From assembly GCF_001425445.1 (NCBI RefSeq), contig NZ_LMQU01000009.1, positions 265,817 through 329,816 on the forward strand: a stretch of DNA of 64,000 bases, in the 5' to 3' direction. Below are positions 26,325-35,231 of the stretch, piece by piece (positions within the stretch are counted from its first letter, which is position 1; every line of letters begins with the position of its first letter). Position numbers and translations under genes: made by a program. The stretch is from Devosia sp. Leaf420 (lineage in GTDB: Bacteria; Pseudomonadota; Alphaproteobacteria; Rhizobiales; Devosiaceae). The notes below the pieces were generated by a model. That model made no database searches. It saw only the letters and a list, made by a program, of their open reading frames with translations, and had not been told where the DNA came from.

Positions 26325-29198
26325 ATGCGTCCGTTTCTTGTTCTCGCAATCATCCTTGCGTTCGCTTTCTCGCAGCCAGCCCGGGCTTTCGAAGTCATTT
26401 CGGTCCCCGAAGACGTCAATGCCGTCAACCTGTCCGATATCGTCGAAATCGTGCCGGGCACGAATGGGCGTCTGCAGCTTTCGACCGCGCCTGACGCCGA
26501 CGGCATCATCCGGCGCATCGAGGTTCTGGCAAGCGAGCAGGGCACCAACCCGTCTTTCGCGTTATTTGCGCTCCGCAATGATTCCGATCAGCAGATCGAG
26601 CGCCTTCTCGTCGCGCCATTCTACCGGCTACCGGCGTCAGGCGTTTTCCAGCCCGATCTCGGCAATGCGCGCATTTCGGCGGTGACCCCAAGCGCCGGCA
26701 TTCGTCCGGTGCAATTGGCCGACCCTGAAGCCGACGTTTACGAGGTCACGCTCGATCCCGGCGCGACTGTGACGCTGATTGCCGAGCTAACCTCGGGCGA
26801 ATTGCCGGAGCTTTACCTCTGGCAACCCAACGCCTATCGCGACTACGTCAATTCCTTCACGCTGTTCCGGGGCGTGGTGCTAGGCGTTGCATCGCTCGCG
26901 GCCGTGTTTCTGACCATCATGTTTGTGGTCAAGGGCAGGGGCGTATTCCCGGCCACGGCCGCTTTCGCCTGGGCGGTGCTCGCGTATCTCCTCATCGACT
27001 TCGCCATCTTTGGCCGCCTTTTCGGCATATCGGCCGGCGGGCTCCAACCACTCAGGGCCGCGGCGGAGGCGGGCATAGCGACGACGCTTGCCGGCTTCCT
27101 CTTCATCTATCTCAATCTCCACCGGTGGCATCTGCGCTTCATCCATCTGGCGCTCGGGCTCTCGGCGCTTTTTCTCGCGCTCTTCGGCTTTGCCTTTTTC
27201 CAACCCGCAATTGCCGCCACCATCGCGCGTCTCGTTCTGGCGCTGCTCGGCCTTTCCGGCTTCTTCCTGATCCTGTTGCTGGCGCTCCGCGGCTATGATC
27301 GCGCCGTGCTGCTCGTCCCGACCTGGATCATCTTCATTGCTTGGCTATTCTATTCCTGGCTCGTCATTTCCGGTCAGGTGACCAATGACGTTGCCCAGCC
27401 AGCCGTAGGCGGCGGTCTGGTGCTTGTCGTCATGCTTCTAGGCTTCACGGCCGTTCAACACGCCTTTGCCGAAGGGCAGGTGACGATCGGTACGCTCAGC
27501 GAAGTCGAGCGCCGCGCTTTGGCGCTGACCGGTTCGGGTGATTTCGTTTTCGATTGGAACATCGACCGTGACCGCGTCACCGTCAGCGACGAACTGACAA
27601 CCCGTCTCGGCGAAAAGCGCGGGGCGCTGCGCGGCGCCATCAAGCGCTGGCTCGACCGGGTTCATCCTGATGACCGCGACCGCTTCCGCACCGCTTTTGA
27701 TACGCTGGTGGAACTACGCCGTGGCAAGGTTTCTTCGGACCTGCGTGTGGCGGGCCATGATGGCAATTACCGCACCTTCCGCATGCGCGTAAAACCGGTG
27801 TTGGGCGGCGATGGTCAGGTCAACCGCATCGTCGGCACGCTGCAGGACGTGACCGAGGATCGAGCCGCCCGTGAGCGCCTGCTTCACGATGCTGTGCACG
27901 ACAGCCTCACCGGCCTACCCAATCGCCAACTCCTGCTCGATCGGCTTGAGCGTTCGCTAGCCCGCGCGCGCACCCCGGGCGGCATCAAGCCGGCAGTCTT
28001 CCTCATCGATATCGATCGGTTCATGGAGCTCGAAGAGCGCATCGGCCATTCCGCGGCCGATTCGGTGCTGCTGGCCATTTCCCGGCGCATTTCCCGCGTC
28101 ATGCGGCCACTCGATACCGTGGCGCGTATTTCAGGCGATCAGTTCGCAGTGATCCTCGCCTCCGAGCAGACGGCCGGGAAGATCGCCGAAAGCGCTGAGC
28201 AAATCCGCAAGGCGCTGAAGGCCCCGTTCAACTTCGGCGACCGTGACCTCACTATCACGGCTTCGATCGGCGTCACGATCTACGACGGCAATCCCGCAGA
28301 AGCCCCCGACGTGCTGCGCGATGCCGAACTGGCCATGTATTACGCCAAGCGCCTCGGCGGAGACCGTATCGAAGCCTATCGCGCCTCGGCGCGCTCCATC
28401 GCCAACTACAACCGCGCCAGCGAAGAAGATCTCGAACGCGGCATGCGCCAAGGCGAACTCTCGGTGCAATATCAGCCGGTGATGAACATCGCGTCTGGCC
28501 AAATCGTTGGGGCCGAAGCGCTGATGCGCTGGAACCATCCGACGCGTGGCGTGGTCAACCCGGACGAATTCGTGCCGCTTGCCGAACGGTCCGGCCAGAT
28601 CGAAAAGCTCGGACGCTTGGCCTTCGAACAGGCGGCCACACAAGCCCGCGAATGGTCGGCGACGATTGGGCTCGGCGAAGAATTCTTCATCTCGGTCAAT
28701 CTCTCGCCGACGCAGTTGGCGACCGAGACGCTGCTTAACGACATGCGCAATCTCGTCGCGCAGGACAAGACGCTGGCTACCCACCTCAAGCTCGAGATCA
28801 CCGAAGGCCAGGTGATGAGCAATCCCGAGCACTCCGCCTACATGCTTGAAGCGCTCCGTAGCTTGGGCTTGGGGTTGGCGCTCGACGATTTCGGCACGGG
28901 CCACTCGTCGCTGAGCTACCTGCATCGCTTCCCGTTCGACACGATCAAAATCCCGGCCGCTTTCGTGAAGATGGGCACCGAGACGGGCAATCCACACACG
29001 CAGGCACCGATCATCCGCGCCATCGTCGGGCTTGCCGAAGATCTGGATCTGATGGTGATTGCCGAGGGTGTCGAAACGCTCGACGAAATCGAGCGGCTGC
29101 GACAAATGAACTGCCGTTTTGCGCAAGGCTTTGCGTTTGGGGCCGCTATGACTGGGCAGGAATTGGCGAAGAAGCTGATGGCGCAGGCGGGGCGATAA
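26325..29198 (+). CDS. seven-TM PAS-GGDEF-EAL c-di-GMP phosphodiesterase-like protein
   Basis: A 957-residue inner-membrane signalling protein. The order is a signal peptide (ending PARA), a periplasmic domain to about residue 180, seven membrane helices (about 185-385, a 7TMR-DISM-like layout), a PAS domain (about 395-515), GGDEF (about 525-685) and EAL (about 695-950). The GGDEF signature reads SGDQF, so cyclase activity is unlikely. The EAL side keeps EALMRW, the Asn of SVNLSP, the Glu of LEITEG, DDFGTG and IAEGVE, so phosphodiesterase activity is likely. One key position after the lysine, normally KIDRSF, reads KIPAAF. A TTG directly precedes the chosen ATG. The ribosome site is weak. Confidence 0.9.
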   Translation: MRPFLVLAIILAFAFSQPARAFEVISVPEDVNAVNLSDIVEIVPGTNGRLQLSTAPDADGIIRRIEVLASEQGTNPSFALFALRNDSDQQIERLLVAPFYRLPASGVFQPDLGNARISAVTPSAGIRPVQLADPEADVYEVTLDPGATVTLIAELTSGELPELYLWQPNAYRDYVNSFTLFRGVVLGVASLAAVFLTIMFVVKGRGVFPATAAFAWAVLAYLLIDFAIFGRLFGISAGGLQPLRAAAEAGIATTLAGFLFIYLNLHRWHLRFIHLALGLSALFLALFGFAFFQPAIAATIARLVLALLGLSGFFLILLLALRGYDRAVLLVPTWIIFIAWLFYSWLVISGQVTNDVAQPAVGGGLVLVVMLLGFTAVQHAFAEGQVTIGTLSEVERRALALTGSGDFVFDWNIDRDRVTVSDELTTRLGEKRGALRGAIKRWLDRVHPDDRDRFRTAFDTLVELRRGKVSSDLRVAGHDGNYRTFRMRVKPVLGGDGQVNRIVGTLQDVTEDRAARERLLHDAVHDSLTGLPNRQLLLDRLERSLARARTPGGIKPAVFLIDIDRFMELEERIGHSAADSVLLAISRRISRVMRPLDTVARISGDQFAVILASEQTAGKIAESAEQIRKALKAPFNFGDRDLTITASIGVTIYDGNPAEAPDVLRDAELAMYYAKRLGGDRIEAYRASARSIANYNRASEEDLERGMRQGELSVQYQPVMNIASGQIVGAEALMRWNHPTRGVVNPDEFVPLAERSGQIEKLGRLAFEQAATQAREWSATIGLGEEFFISVNLSPTQLATETLLNDMRNLVAQDKTLATHLKLEITEGQVMSNPEHSAYMLEALRSLGLGLALDDFGTGHSSLSYLHRFPFDTIKIPAAFVKMGTETGNPHTQAPIIRAIVGLAEDLDLMVIAEGVETLDEIERLRQMNCRFAQGFAFGAAMTGQELAKKLMAQAGR

Positions 29199-29223
29199 GG
29201 CTCGACGCTAACGACAGTTTGGC

Positions 29224-29799
29224 TTAGGCGTGGCCTGCGTCGCTGCTCAGCGTTGCCCGCGTGATGTGCAGGCTTTCCAGCGCCTTCTCGTAGCGTTTCT
29301 CCACCGGAGTATTGAACACCAGCTCCGGCGTGAATGGCACGGTCAGCCAGCCGTTTTCGGCGATCTCCCGTTCGAGTTGTCCGGGGCTCCAGCCGCAGCA
29401 GCCAAGCGCAAAAAATGAGGCTTTCGGTGCCGGGCCGAACGCCATGGCGCGAAGCACATCCAGGGTGGCGGTAAGGCCGATATCTTCGGTGACCTTATAG
29501 GTATTGCCGCTGTGATAGTCGGCGGAATGCAGCACGAAGCCACGCCCCTTCTCGACCGGCCCACCGCGCATGACCGTGCGGTCACGGATCGTGTCCGGCA
29601 GACGAATGACGGCATCGGGATCGCCTAGATCGAGCTCGTCGAGAATGTCGGCAAACCGCAGATTGGCCAATTTCTGATTGACCACCAGACCCATGGCGCC
29701 CTCTTCGCCATGACCGACGAGCAGGATCACGCTTTCGGCGAAGCGCTCGTCTTCCATGCCCGGCATGGCGACCAGGAATTGTCCTTCAAGATAAGTCAT
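29224..29799 (-). CDS. YqgE/AlgH family protein
   Basis: A 191-residue protein of the UPF0301 family. Characteristic blocks are LEGQFLVAMPGMEDERFAESVI at the start, GAMGLVVNQKL, and CGWSPGQLEREIAENGWL near residue 135. The biochemical role is unknown; in pseudomonads a relative (AlgH) affects alginate expression. A TTG directly precedes ATG 29799. No clear ribosome binding site is visible. It is convergent with the EAL gene and divergent from the DsbD-domain gene. Confidence 0.9.
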   Translation of the reverse strand: MTYLEGQFLVAMPGMEDERFAESVILLVGHGEEGAMGLVVNQKLANLRFADILDELDLGDPDAVIRLPDTIRDRTVMRGGPVEKGRGFVLHSADYHSGNTYKVTEDIGLTATLDVLRAMAFGPAPKASFFALGCCGWSPGQLEREIAENGWLTVPFTPELVFNTPVEKRYEKALESLHITRATLSSDAGHA

Positions 29800-29908
29800 C
29801 AACCAAGTCTATGCGCTGGGCGGGGTGAAGCCAAGTCTCGTGCCTCTTCACGAAGGCCTGAAGGCGCGTCAGCTATTCCTTCACCATCTCCTGCGTTAAT
29901 GCCGAGCC

Positions 29909-30727
29909 ATGCGATCAATTGCTCTTGCCGCCGCCTTTTTGCCCGCTCTCGTTGCCCCGGTTTTTGCCGGCGAAACGCCGTGGCAAGAGGTAACGCCGGG
30001 CGTAAAGTTGCGGCTTGTCAGCACCGGCGTCGTTAAGCCCGACGGCACGACCCTGTTCGGCCTCGAAATCGATATGCCGGAAAATACCAAAACCTATTGG
30101 CGCGTGCCTGGCGAAACGGGTTTTCCGACCGAGCTCGATTTTTCCGCGTCTCGCGGTGTCAGCGCGGGCAAGATTCTCTGGCCGCACCCGATCGTCGATC
30201 TCAGCTCCGGCTATCTCGACTTTGCCTATTTTGGGCCAACCCTGTTGCCCATCGAACTGACCGTGGCCGACAAGACAGCCGAAGTGGATATTTCGGCGCT
30301 GCTTGGCATTTGCTCCGATATATGCATTCCGGCGCAAGCGAGTTTCAGCCTCCCTGCAGCGGATGCGGCGCCTGATCGGCCCAATGGCCTCCGCATCAAG
30401 CAGGCAGTGGCCGAAGCGCCCATTCCGTGGAACGACGGCCCGGCACCAATCGGCAAAGTCGAATTTATCAAAGACGAACAGACCCTGGCAGTGTCTCTCG
30501 CAACCGATGATATCGACCCCGGCTCGATCATCGTTGCGACCGATAGTGGCGAGCCGCTGTTCGGCATGCCGCAAAAAAGCCCGCAAGCGAACCTAGTGCT
30601 GCTTCCCATTCTGGCGAAAACCGAGAATATTGACCTGACCGGCCAAGACGTTCAGTTGTCATTCATGACCGGTATGGGAGCATTCGAGCTTCGCCGGACA
30701 GTCGGGGCAGAGCCGGCGAACGAGTAG
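29909..30727 (+). CDS. DsbD N-terminal-domain-like secreted protein
   Basis: Periplasmic protein of 272 residues with a signal peptide (residues 1-20, ending VFAG). The body resembles the alpha domain of protein-disulfide reductase DsbD: TKTYWRVPGETGFPTELDF, then a Cys-x3-Cys pair in LLGICSDICIPAQ near residue 135. The membrane and thioredoxin parts of DsbD are absent, so it is a stand-alone domain probably acting in periplasmic thiol exchange. Its partner is not obvious here. Confidence 0.83.
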   Translation: MRSIALAAAFLPALVAPVFAGETPWQEVTPGVKLRLVSTGVVKPDGTTLFGLEIDMPENTKTYWRVPGETGFPTELDFSASRGVSAGKILWPHPIVDLSSGYLDFAYFGPTLLPIELTVADKTAEVDISALLGICSDICIPAQASFSLPAADAAPDRPNGLRIKQAVAEAPIPWNDGPAPIGKVEFIKDEQTLAVSLATDDIDPGSIIVATDSGEPLFGMPQKSPQANLVLLPILAKTENIDLTGQDVQLSFMTGMGAFELRRTVGAEPANE

Positions 30728-30812
30728 TCCCGGAGACGAGCGGCCAAGCCGCCAGCGGGATGGTTTTGGAGTAAGGCGATCTTCTCGCCTGGGGCATGGG
30801 GCAAATCCTCGC

Positions 30813-31307
30813 ATGATTGAACGTGGCAATGCGATTCCGGCTGTTGGGATCAAGCTCGTAACGGCTTCCGGCACGCACGACACCACCAGTGACGTGGTCC
30901 TTGGCTCGGGGACCGTCGTCTTCTTCGCGGTGCCGGGTGCGTTTACGCCCACCTGCCACGTCAACCATTTGCCGGGCTTCCTCGCCAATACAGAAAAATT
31001 CCGGGCGCACGGCGTCGAGCGCATCGTCTGTGCCTCCGTCAACGACGCTCACGTGATGAAGGCCTGGGCCGAAGCCAGCGATGCCCTGGGCAAGGTAGAG
31101 TTCATTGCCGATGGCAATGCCGATCTCGCTAAGGCGCTTGGCCTCGCCAAGGATTTCTCCGCCAATGGCATGGGCACGCGCTATGCGCGCTCGGCCATGA
31201 TCGTGCGGGATGGCAAGGTGCTCGACATTTTTGTGGAGGACGCGCCCGGCGTCAACGCCAGCGGTGCGCCGGCCATCCTGATGGCGCTAGAAGCAGCCAA
31301 TGCGTAA
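30813..31307 (+). CDS. peroxiredoxin (Prx5 type)
   Basis: A 164-residue peroxidase of the Prx5/glutaredoxin-dependent group that reduces hydrogen and organic peroxides. The peroxidatic cysteine is in PGAFTPTCHVNHLPGF near residue 49, with the catalytic Pro/Thr arrangement intact; a second cysteine lies in ERIVCASVND. The C terminus has RYARSAMIVRDGKV. Cytoplasmic, with glutathione as the likely reductant since gshA is present. A lipoprotein gene follows after 19 bp. Confidence 0.92.
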   Translation: MIERGNAIPAVGIKLVTASGTHDTTSDVVLGSGTVVFFAVPGAFTPTCHVNHLPGFLANTEKFRAHGVERIVCASVNDAHVMKAWAEASDALGKVEFIADGNADLAKALGLAKDFSANGMGTRYARSAMIVRDGKVLDIFVEDAPGVNASGAPAILMALEAANA

Positions 31308-31326
31308 TTTGAGGCAGGAAGTGACC

Positions 31327-31905
31327 ATGACCAAGCCGACCGTTCTGCGACTTGTCGCTCTTGCCGGCCTCTCAGCGGCTCTCGCCGGGTGCTCGATGGG
31401 CAGCATGTTCGGCGGCGGGCCATCGACCAGCGCCAATCTTCAGAATGCGACTGCGTCACCTCAGGCTGTGGCTCAGGCACAGACCAATGCGCTGCCAGCG
31501 ATTGCCACCGAATGTCCGCCGATCAAGGTGCGTGTCGGCGGCGAGGCGATGTTCTATTATGGCGGCGGGCGTACAGGCGATGCCAAAGCGCTGCAATATC
31601 AAGGCGTGATCGACGAAGTGACGCGCAATTGCGTCGTCTCCAACGGCGTCATCACCGTCAATATGGGCGCTTCCGGCCGCGTTTTGCTCGGGCCTGCCGG
31701 CAGCCAGAGTTCGGTCAACGCCCCAATCCGTTTCGCAGTCGAGCGCGATGGCCAGGCAATCTTCTCGGAAAAATACACCATCCCCGTCGCCCTGACGCCG
31801 CCAGCCCAGTCGGCCGAATTCGTCAAGGTCGTCGAAAACGTCGCTATCCCCTATCTCGGCGGGGAGAGCATCACGATCTGGGTCGGGTTCGACACGCGGG
31901 GCTGA
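31327..31905 (+). CDS. hypothetical lipoprotein
   Basis: A 192-residue protein with a lipoprotein signal peptide: MTKPTVLRLVALAGLSAALAG followed by the lipobox cysteine (LAGC) near residue 22. A low-complexity Gly/Ser/Ala stretch follows. The mature part has a beta-rich pattern (IKVRVGGEAMFYYGGG, then VIDEVTRNCVVSNGVITVNMGASGRVLLGP). No named family is recognised. ATG 31327 has AGGAAG five bases upstream. It is downstream of the peroxiredoxin and ends at a bidirectional terminator. Confidence 0.82.
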   Translation: MTKPTVLRLVALAGLSAALAGCSMGSMFGGGPSTSANLQNATASPQAVAQAQTNALPAIATECPPIKVRVGGEAMFYYGGGRTGDAKALQYQGVIDEVTRNCVVSNGVITVNMGASGRVLLGPAGSQSSVNAPIRFAVERDGQAIFSEKYTIPVALTPPAQSAEFVKVVENVAIPYLGGESITIWVGFDTRG

Positions 31906-31927
31906 TCGCTCCAACCAGAGAAATGAA

Positions 31928-31956
31928 AATGGCGGCCTTTCGGGCCGCCATTTTTT
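31928..31956. terminator. bidirectional intrinsic terminator
   Basis: AATGGCGGCC (31928-31937) pairs with GGCCGCCATT (31943-31952) around a five-base loop. T-runs follow on the forward strand (31951-31956), and on the reverse strand the stem is followed by TTTTC. It lies between the convergent lipoprotein gene and gcvPB, overlapping the last two bases of gcvPB. Confidence 0.88.
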
Positions 31957-33502
31957 ATTCTGCCGCCTGCGGCAGATCCGCAGGCTTTTCCCATTTGAGC
32001 ACGGGCTGCCGTGCGGCACGGGTTTCATCCAAACGCCGCCGCGGCGCTTTGGCCGGAGCTGCGGTGAACCGGGCGGTGTTCCCGGCCTTGGCGTCTGTCG
32101 CCAGTTCCACCATCACGTCGCAAAAGCGATCGAGCGTCTGCTTGCTCTCGCTTTCCGTGGGTTCGACCAGCATGGCGCCATGGACGACCAAGGGGAAATA
32201 CATGGTCATCGGGTGGAAACCCTCGTCGATCATAGCCTTGGCGAAATCAAGCGTCGTGACGCCTGCGTCTTTGATGAAGCTGTCGTCGAAAAGCGCCTCA
32301 TGCATGGTCGGATAATCGGGGAAGGGCACCGAGAAGATGTGCTGCAAACGCGCCTTGATATAGTTGGCGTTGAGCACCGCATCCTGCGCCGCCTGGGCCA
32401 GACCATCGCCGCCATGGCTCAGCATGTAGGTCAGCGCACGGACATACATGCCCATCTGGCCGTGGAACGCCGTTACGCGGCCTAGAGCATGTTCTTCGAC
32501 ATGTTCGACGAGCTCCAGCCCCTTTTCGCCCTTCCGCACGAAAGGAACCGGCGCGAAGGGTGCTAGGGCCTCGGAGAGCACGACGGGGCCCGCACCCGGC
32601 CCGCCGCCGCCATGGGGCGTCGAGAAGGTCTTGTGGAGATTGATATGCATGGCGTCGATGCCGAGATCGCCCGGACGCACAACGCCCATGATGGCGTTGA
32701 AATTGGCGCCATCGCAGTAGAAGAACGCGCCCGCATCGTGCACCGCCTTGGCGATCTCGATCACCTGTGGTTCGAAGAGGCCGCAGGTATTGGGATTGGT
32801 CAGCATGATCGCCGCGACTTCCGGCGAGAGCGCCGCCTTGACCGCTTCCACATCGACTGTGCCATCGGCCTTGGCGGGCACGGGTTTCACCGTGTAGCCG
32901 AGGAAGGCCGCAGTCGCCGGATTGGTACCATGGGCGCTTTCGGGGACGAGGACGATGGTGCGATGCGCCTGGCCCGCAGCCTCCTGAGCCGCCTTGATCG
33001 CCATCATGCCGAGGAGTTCGCCATGGGCGCCGGCCTTAGGTGAGAGGGCTACGGCGGCGGTATTTGTGAGGGTAAGAAGCCAGTGCGAAAGCTGGTTCAT
33101 CAGCTCGAGCGCGCCCTGCACGGTCGAGACCGGCTGCAGCGGATGGATGTCCGAAAAGCCCGGCAGGCGGGCCATTTTTTCGTTGAGGCGCGGGTTGTGC
33201 TTCATGGTGCACGAACCTAGCGGGTACATGCCGCTGTCGATCGAATGGTTCATGCGCGAGAGGCGCACATAGTGGCGCATGGCTTCGGGCTCTGTGAGCC
33301 CGGCGAGATCGAGCTTGGTCTTGCGCTCGAAACCGTCGAGGAAGCTGCCGTCGATTTTGACTTCGGGGAGGTCGACGCCGGAATGTTCGGTGTCGCCGAT
33401 CTCGAACAGCAGCGGTTCATCGGGGATGAGCGCCGAGCCGGAGGCGGCGGTGCTGCCGCTGGTGCCGATGCCGGTTGGGCGGCCTTGGGTGTTCATGCTC
33501 AT
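31955..33502 (-). CDS. gcvPB: glycine dehydrogenase (decarboxylating) subunit 2
   Basis: Catalytic half of the P protein of the glycine cleavage system, which decarboxylates glycine and passes the aminomethyl group to lipoyl-GcvH. The 515-residue protein carries the PLP lysine in INLHKTFSTPHGGGGPGAGP near residue 290. The start overlaps the gcvPA stop (ATGA), so the two subunits are coupled. The P protein is encoded as two subunits, as in Gram-positive and archaeal systems, while many relatives encode one long GcvP. Confidence 0.95.
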   Translation of the reverse strand: MSMNTQGRPTGIGTSGSTAASGSALIPDEPLLFEIGDTEHSGVDLPEVKIDGSFLDGFERKTKLDLAGLTEPEAMRHYVRLSRMNHSIDSGMYPLGSCTMKHNPRLNEKMARLPGFSDIHPLQPVSTVQGALELMNQLSHWLLTLTNTAAVALSPKAGAHGELLGMMAIKAAQEAAGQAHRTIVLVPESAHGTNPATAAFLGYTVKPVPAKADGTVDVEAVKAALSPEVAAIMLTNPNTCGLFEPQVIEIAKAVHDAGAFFYCDGANFNAIMGVVRPGDLGIDAMHINLHKTFSTPHGGGGPGAGPVVLSEALAPFAPVPFVRKGEKGLELVEHVEEHALGRVTAFHGQMGMYVRALTYMLSHGGDGLAQAAQDAVLNANYIKARLQHIFSVPFPDYPTMHEALFDDSFIKDAGVTTLDFAKAMIDEGFHPMTMYFPLVVHGAMLVEPTESESKQTLDRFCDVMVELATDAKAGNTARFTAAPAKAPRRRLDETRAARQPVLKWEKPADLPQAAE

Positions 33503-34854
33503 TGCGCGTCCTCCTCAATGGCGGCGTGGAGGCACTCGGCCAGCATTTCGATATCGGCGTGGGTGGTGAGTTCCGTTGCGGCGAGAACGATCAGGTTCTC
33601 GACATCCGGATAGCCCGGTTCGAGCCGGCTGACCGGCACACCGGCCAAAACTCCAGCTTGCGCCAGCATTTCGACGACTGGAGCAGCCGGAACAGGCAGT
33701 CGGATCGTCATCTCGTTAAAGAAGCTCTTGTTCAGCAATTCGACGCCTGGAACGGTGCCGAGCATCCGGGCGAGCTTGACCGCGTTGTGGTGGTTGAGGC
33801 GAGCCAGGCGGGTGAAGCCGGCTTCGCCGAGGAGCGACATGTGGATGGAGAAGGCGAGGGCGCAGAGGCCTGAATTGGTGCAGATATTGCTCGTCGCCTT
33901 CTCTCGGCGAATATGCTGTTCGCGGGTCGAGAGCGTCAGCACGAAGCCGCGATTTCCATCGGCATCAACGGTTTCGCCGCAGAGGCGACCGGGCATCTGG
34001 CGAATGAAATCCTTGCGGGTGGCCATGAGGCCGAGATAGGGGCCGCCGAAGTTGAGGGCGTTGCCGATGGATTGGCCTTCGCAGACCACGATGTCGGCGC
34101 CAAGCGCGCCCGGGGCTTCGAGGAGGCCGAGGGATACGACTTCGGTGATGACGACGATGAGCAACGCGCCCTGGGCGTGGGCGGCATCGGCGGCAGCTTT
34201 GAGGTCGCGAAGATGACCATAAAAATCAGGGGTTTGGACGACGATGGCGGCGGTGTTGCCGTCGATCTGGCTTAGGATATCGCCCTGGCCCTCGGGGGAG
34301 GGGGAGAGGCAGACGAGGTCCGGATCGTCTTTGAGATAGGCTTTGACGACATCGCGATAGTGCGGGTGGAGGCCGCCGGACAGAACGACTTTACTCTTTT
34401 TCGTCAGACGCTTAGCCATCAACACGGCTTCGGCGGTGCCGGTCGAGCCGTCATAAAGCGAAGCGTTGGCGACGTCCATGCCAGTGATCTTGGCGACCTG
34501 GGTCTGGAACTCGAACAGCATCTGCAGGGTGCCCTGCGAGATCTCCGGCTGGTAGGGCGTGTAGGCCGTAAGCCATTCGGAACGCTGGATTAAATGATCG
34601 ACCGTTGCCGGCACGTGGTGGCGATAAGCACCGGCGCCGACGAAGAATGGACCATCGCCAGCGGCGTGGTTCTTGGCCGCGAGGGCGCGCACATGGGCTT
34701 CGACGAGGAATTCCGGGCTATGCGCGGGCAAGCCAAGATCGAAGCTTTTGAGAGCGGATTTGGGAACGGCGGAGAACAGCGCGTCGATATCGGCGGCGCC
34801 GATGACGCCAAGCATCTCGGCGCGCTCGGTTTCAGAATGGGGGAGGTAGCGCAT
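33499..34854 (-). CDS. gcvPA: glycine dehydrogenase (decarboxylating) subunit 1
   Basis: Structural partner half of the split P protein, 451 residues. It starts MRYLPHSETERAEML, typical for GcvPA. Further blocks are FVGAGAYRHHVPATVDHL, LYDGSTGTAEAVLMAKR and LSTREQHIRREKATSNICTNS. It has no PLP lysine, as expected. It lies two bases after gcvH and overlaps gcvPB by four bases. Confidence 0.95.
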   Translation of the reverse strand: MRYLPHSETERAEMLGVIGAADIDALFSAVPKSALKSFDLGLPAHSPEFLVEAHVRALAAKNHAAGDGPFFVGAGAYRHHVPATVDHLIQRSEWLTAYTPYQPEISQGTLQMLFEFQTQVAKITGMDVANASLYDGSTGTAEAVLMAKRLTKKSKVVLSGGLHPHYRDVVKAYLKDDPDLVCLSPSPEGQGDILSQIDGNTAAIVVQTPDFYGHLRDLKAAADAAHAQGALLIVVITEVVSLGLLEAPGALGADIVVCEGQSIGNALNFGGPYLGLMATRKDFIRQMPGRLCGETVDADGNRGFVLTLSTREQHIRREKATSNICTNSGLCALAFSIHMSLLGEAGFTRLARLNHHNAVKLARMLGTVPGVELLNKSFFNEMTIRLPVPAAPVVEMLAQAGVLAGVPVSRLEPGYPDVENLIVLAATELTTHADIEMLAECLHAAIEEDAQ

Positions 34855-34856
34855 GA

Positions 34857-35222
34857 TCAGAGGGTCAATTCCGCATAGCCGTCGGCATCGAGGAGAGTGT
34901 CGATTTCGCTGGCGTCGGCGATTTCGATCTTGAACATCCAGCCTGCATTTTCAGGGTCTGTGTTCACCAAACCGGGCTCGTTTGTTAGCATTCCGTTAAC
35001 TTCGATGACCGTTCCGGTTACTGGCGCGTAGATTTCGGAGGCGGCCTTGACGGATTCGACGACGGCGGCTTCCTCACCCTTCTTGAGCACCTTGCCGACG
35101 GCGGGGAGCTCGACGAAGACGATGTCGCCGAGTTGCTCCTGCGCATAGGGCGTGATGCCGACAATGCCGGTCGAACCCTCGACGCGGATATATTCGTGGT
35201 CGGGTGTGAACTTGGTGGTCAT
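34857..35222 (-). CDS. gcvH: glycine cleavage system H protein
   Basis: Lipoyl carrier of the glycine cleavage system, 121 residues. The lipoylated lysine is in AVVESVKAASEIYAPVTG near residue 60. The N terminus KFTPDHEYIRVEG and the later NDEPGLVN-like LTNEPGLVNTDP are family blocks. It moves the aminomethyl arm between GcvP, GcvT and lipoamide dehydrogenase. Nine bases separate it from gcvT. Confidence 0.96.
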   Translation of the reverse strand: MTTKFTPDHEYIRVEGSTGIVGITPYAQEQLGDIVFVELPAVGKVLKKGEEAAVVESVKAASEIYAPVTGTVIEVNGMLTNEPGLVNTDPENAGWMFKIEIADASEIDTLLDADGYAELTL

Positions 35223-35231
35223 GAGCGGGCC

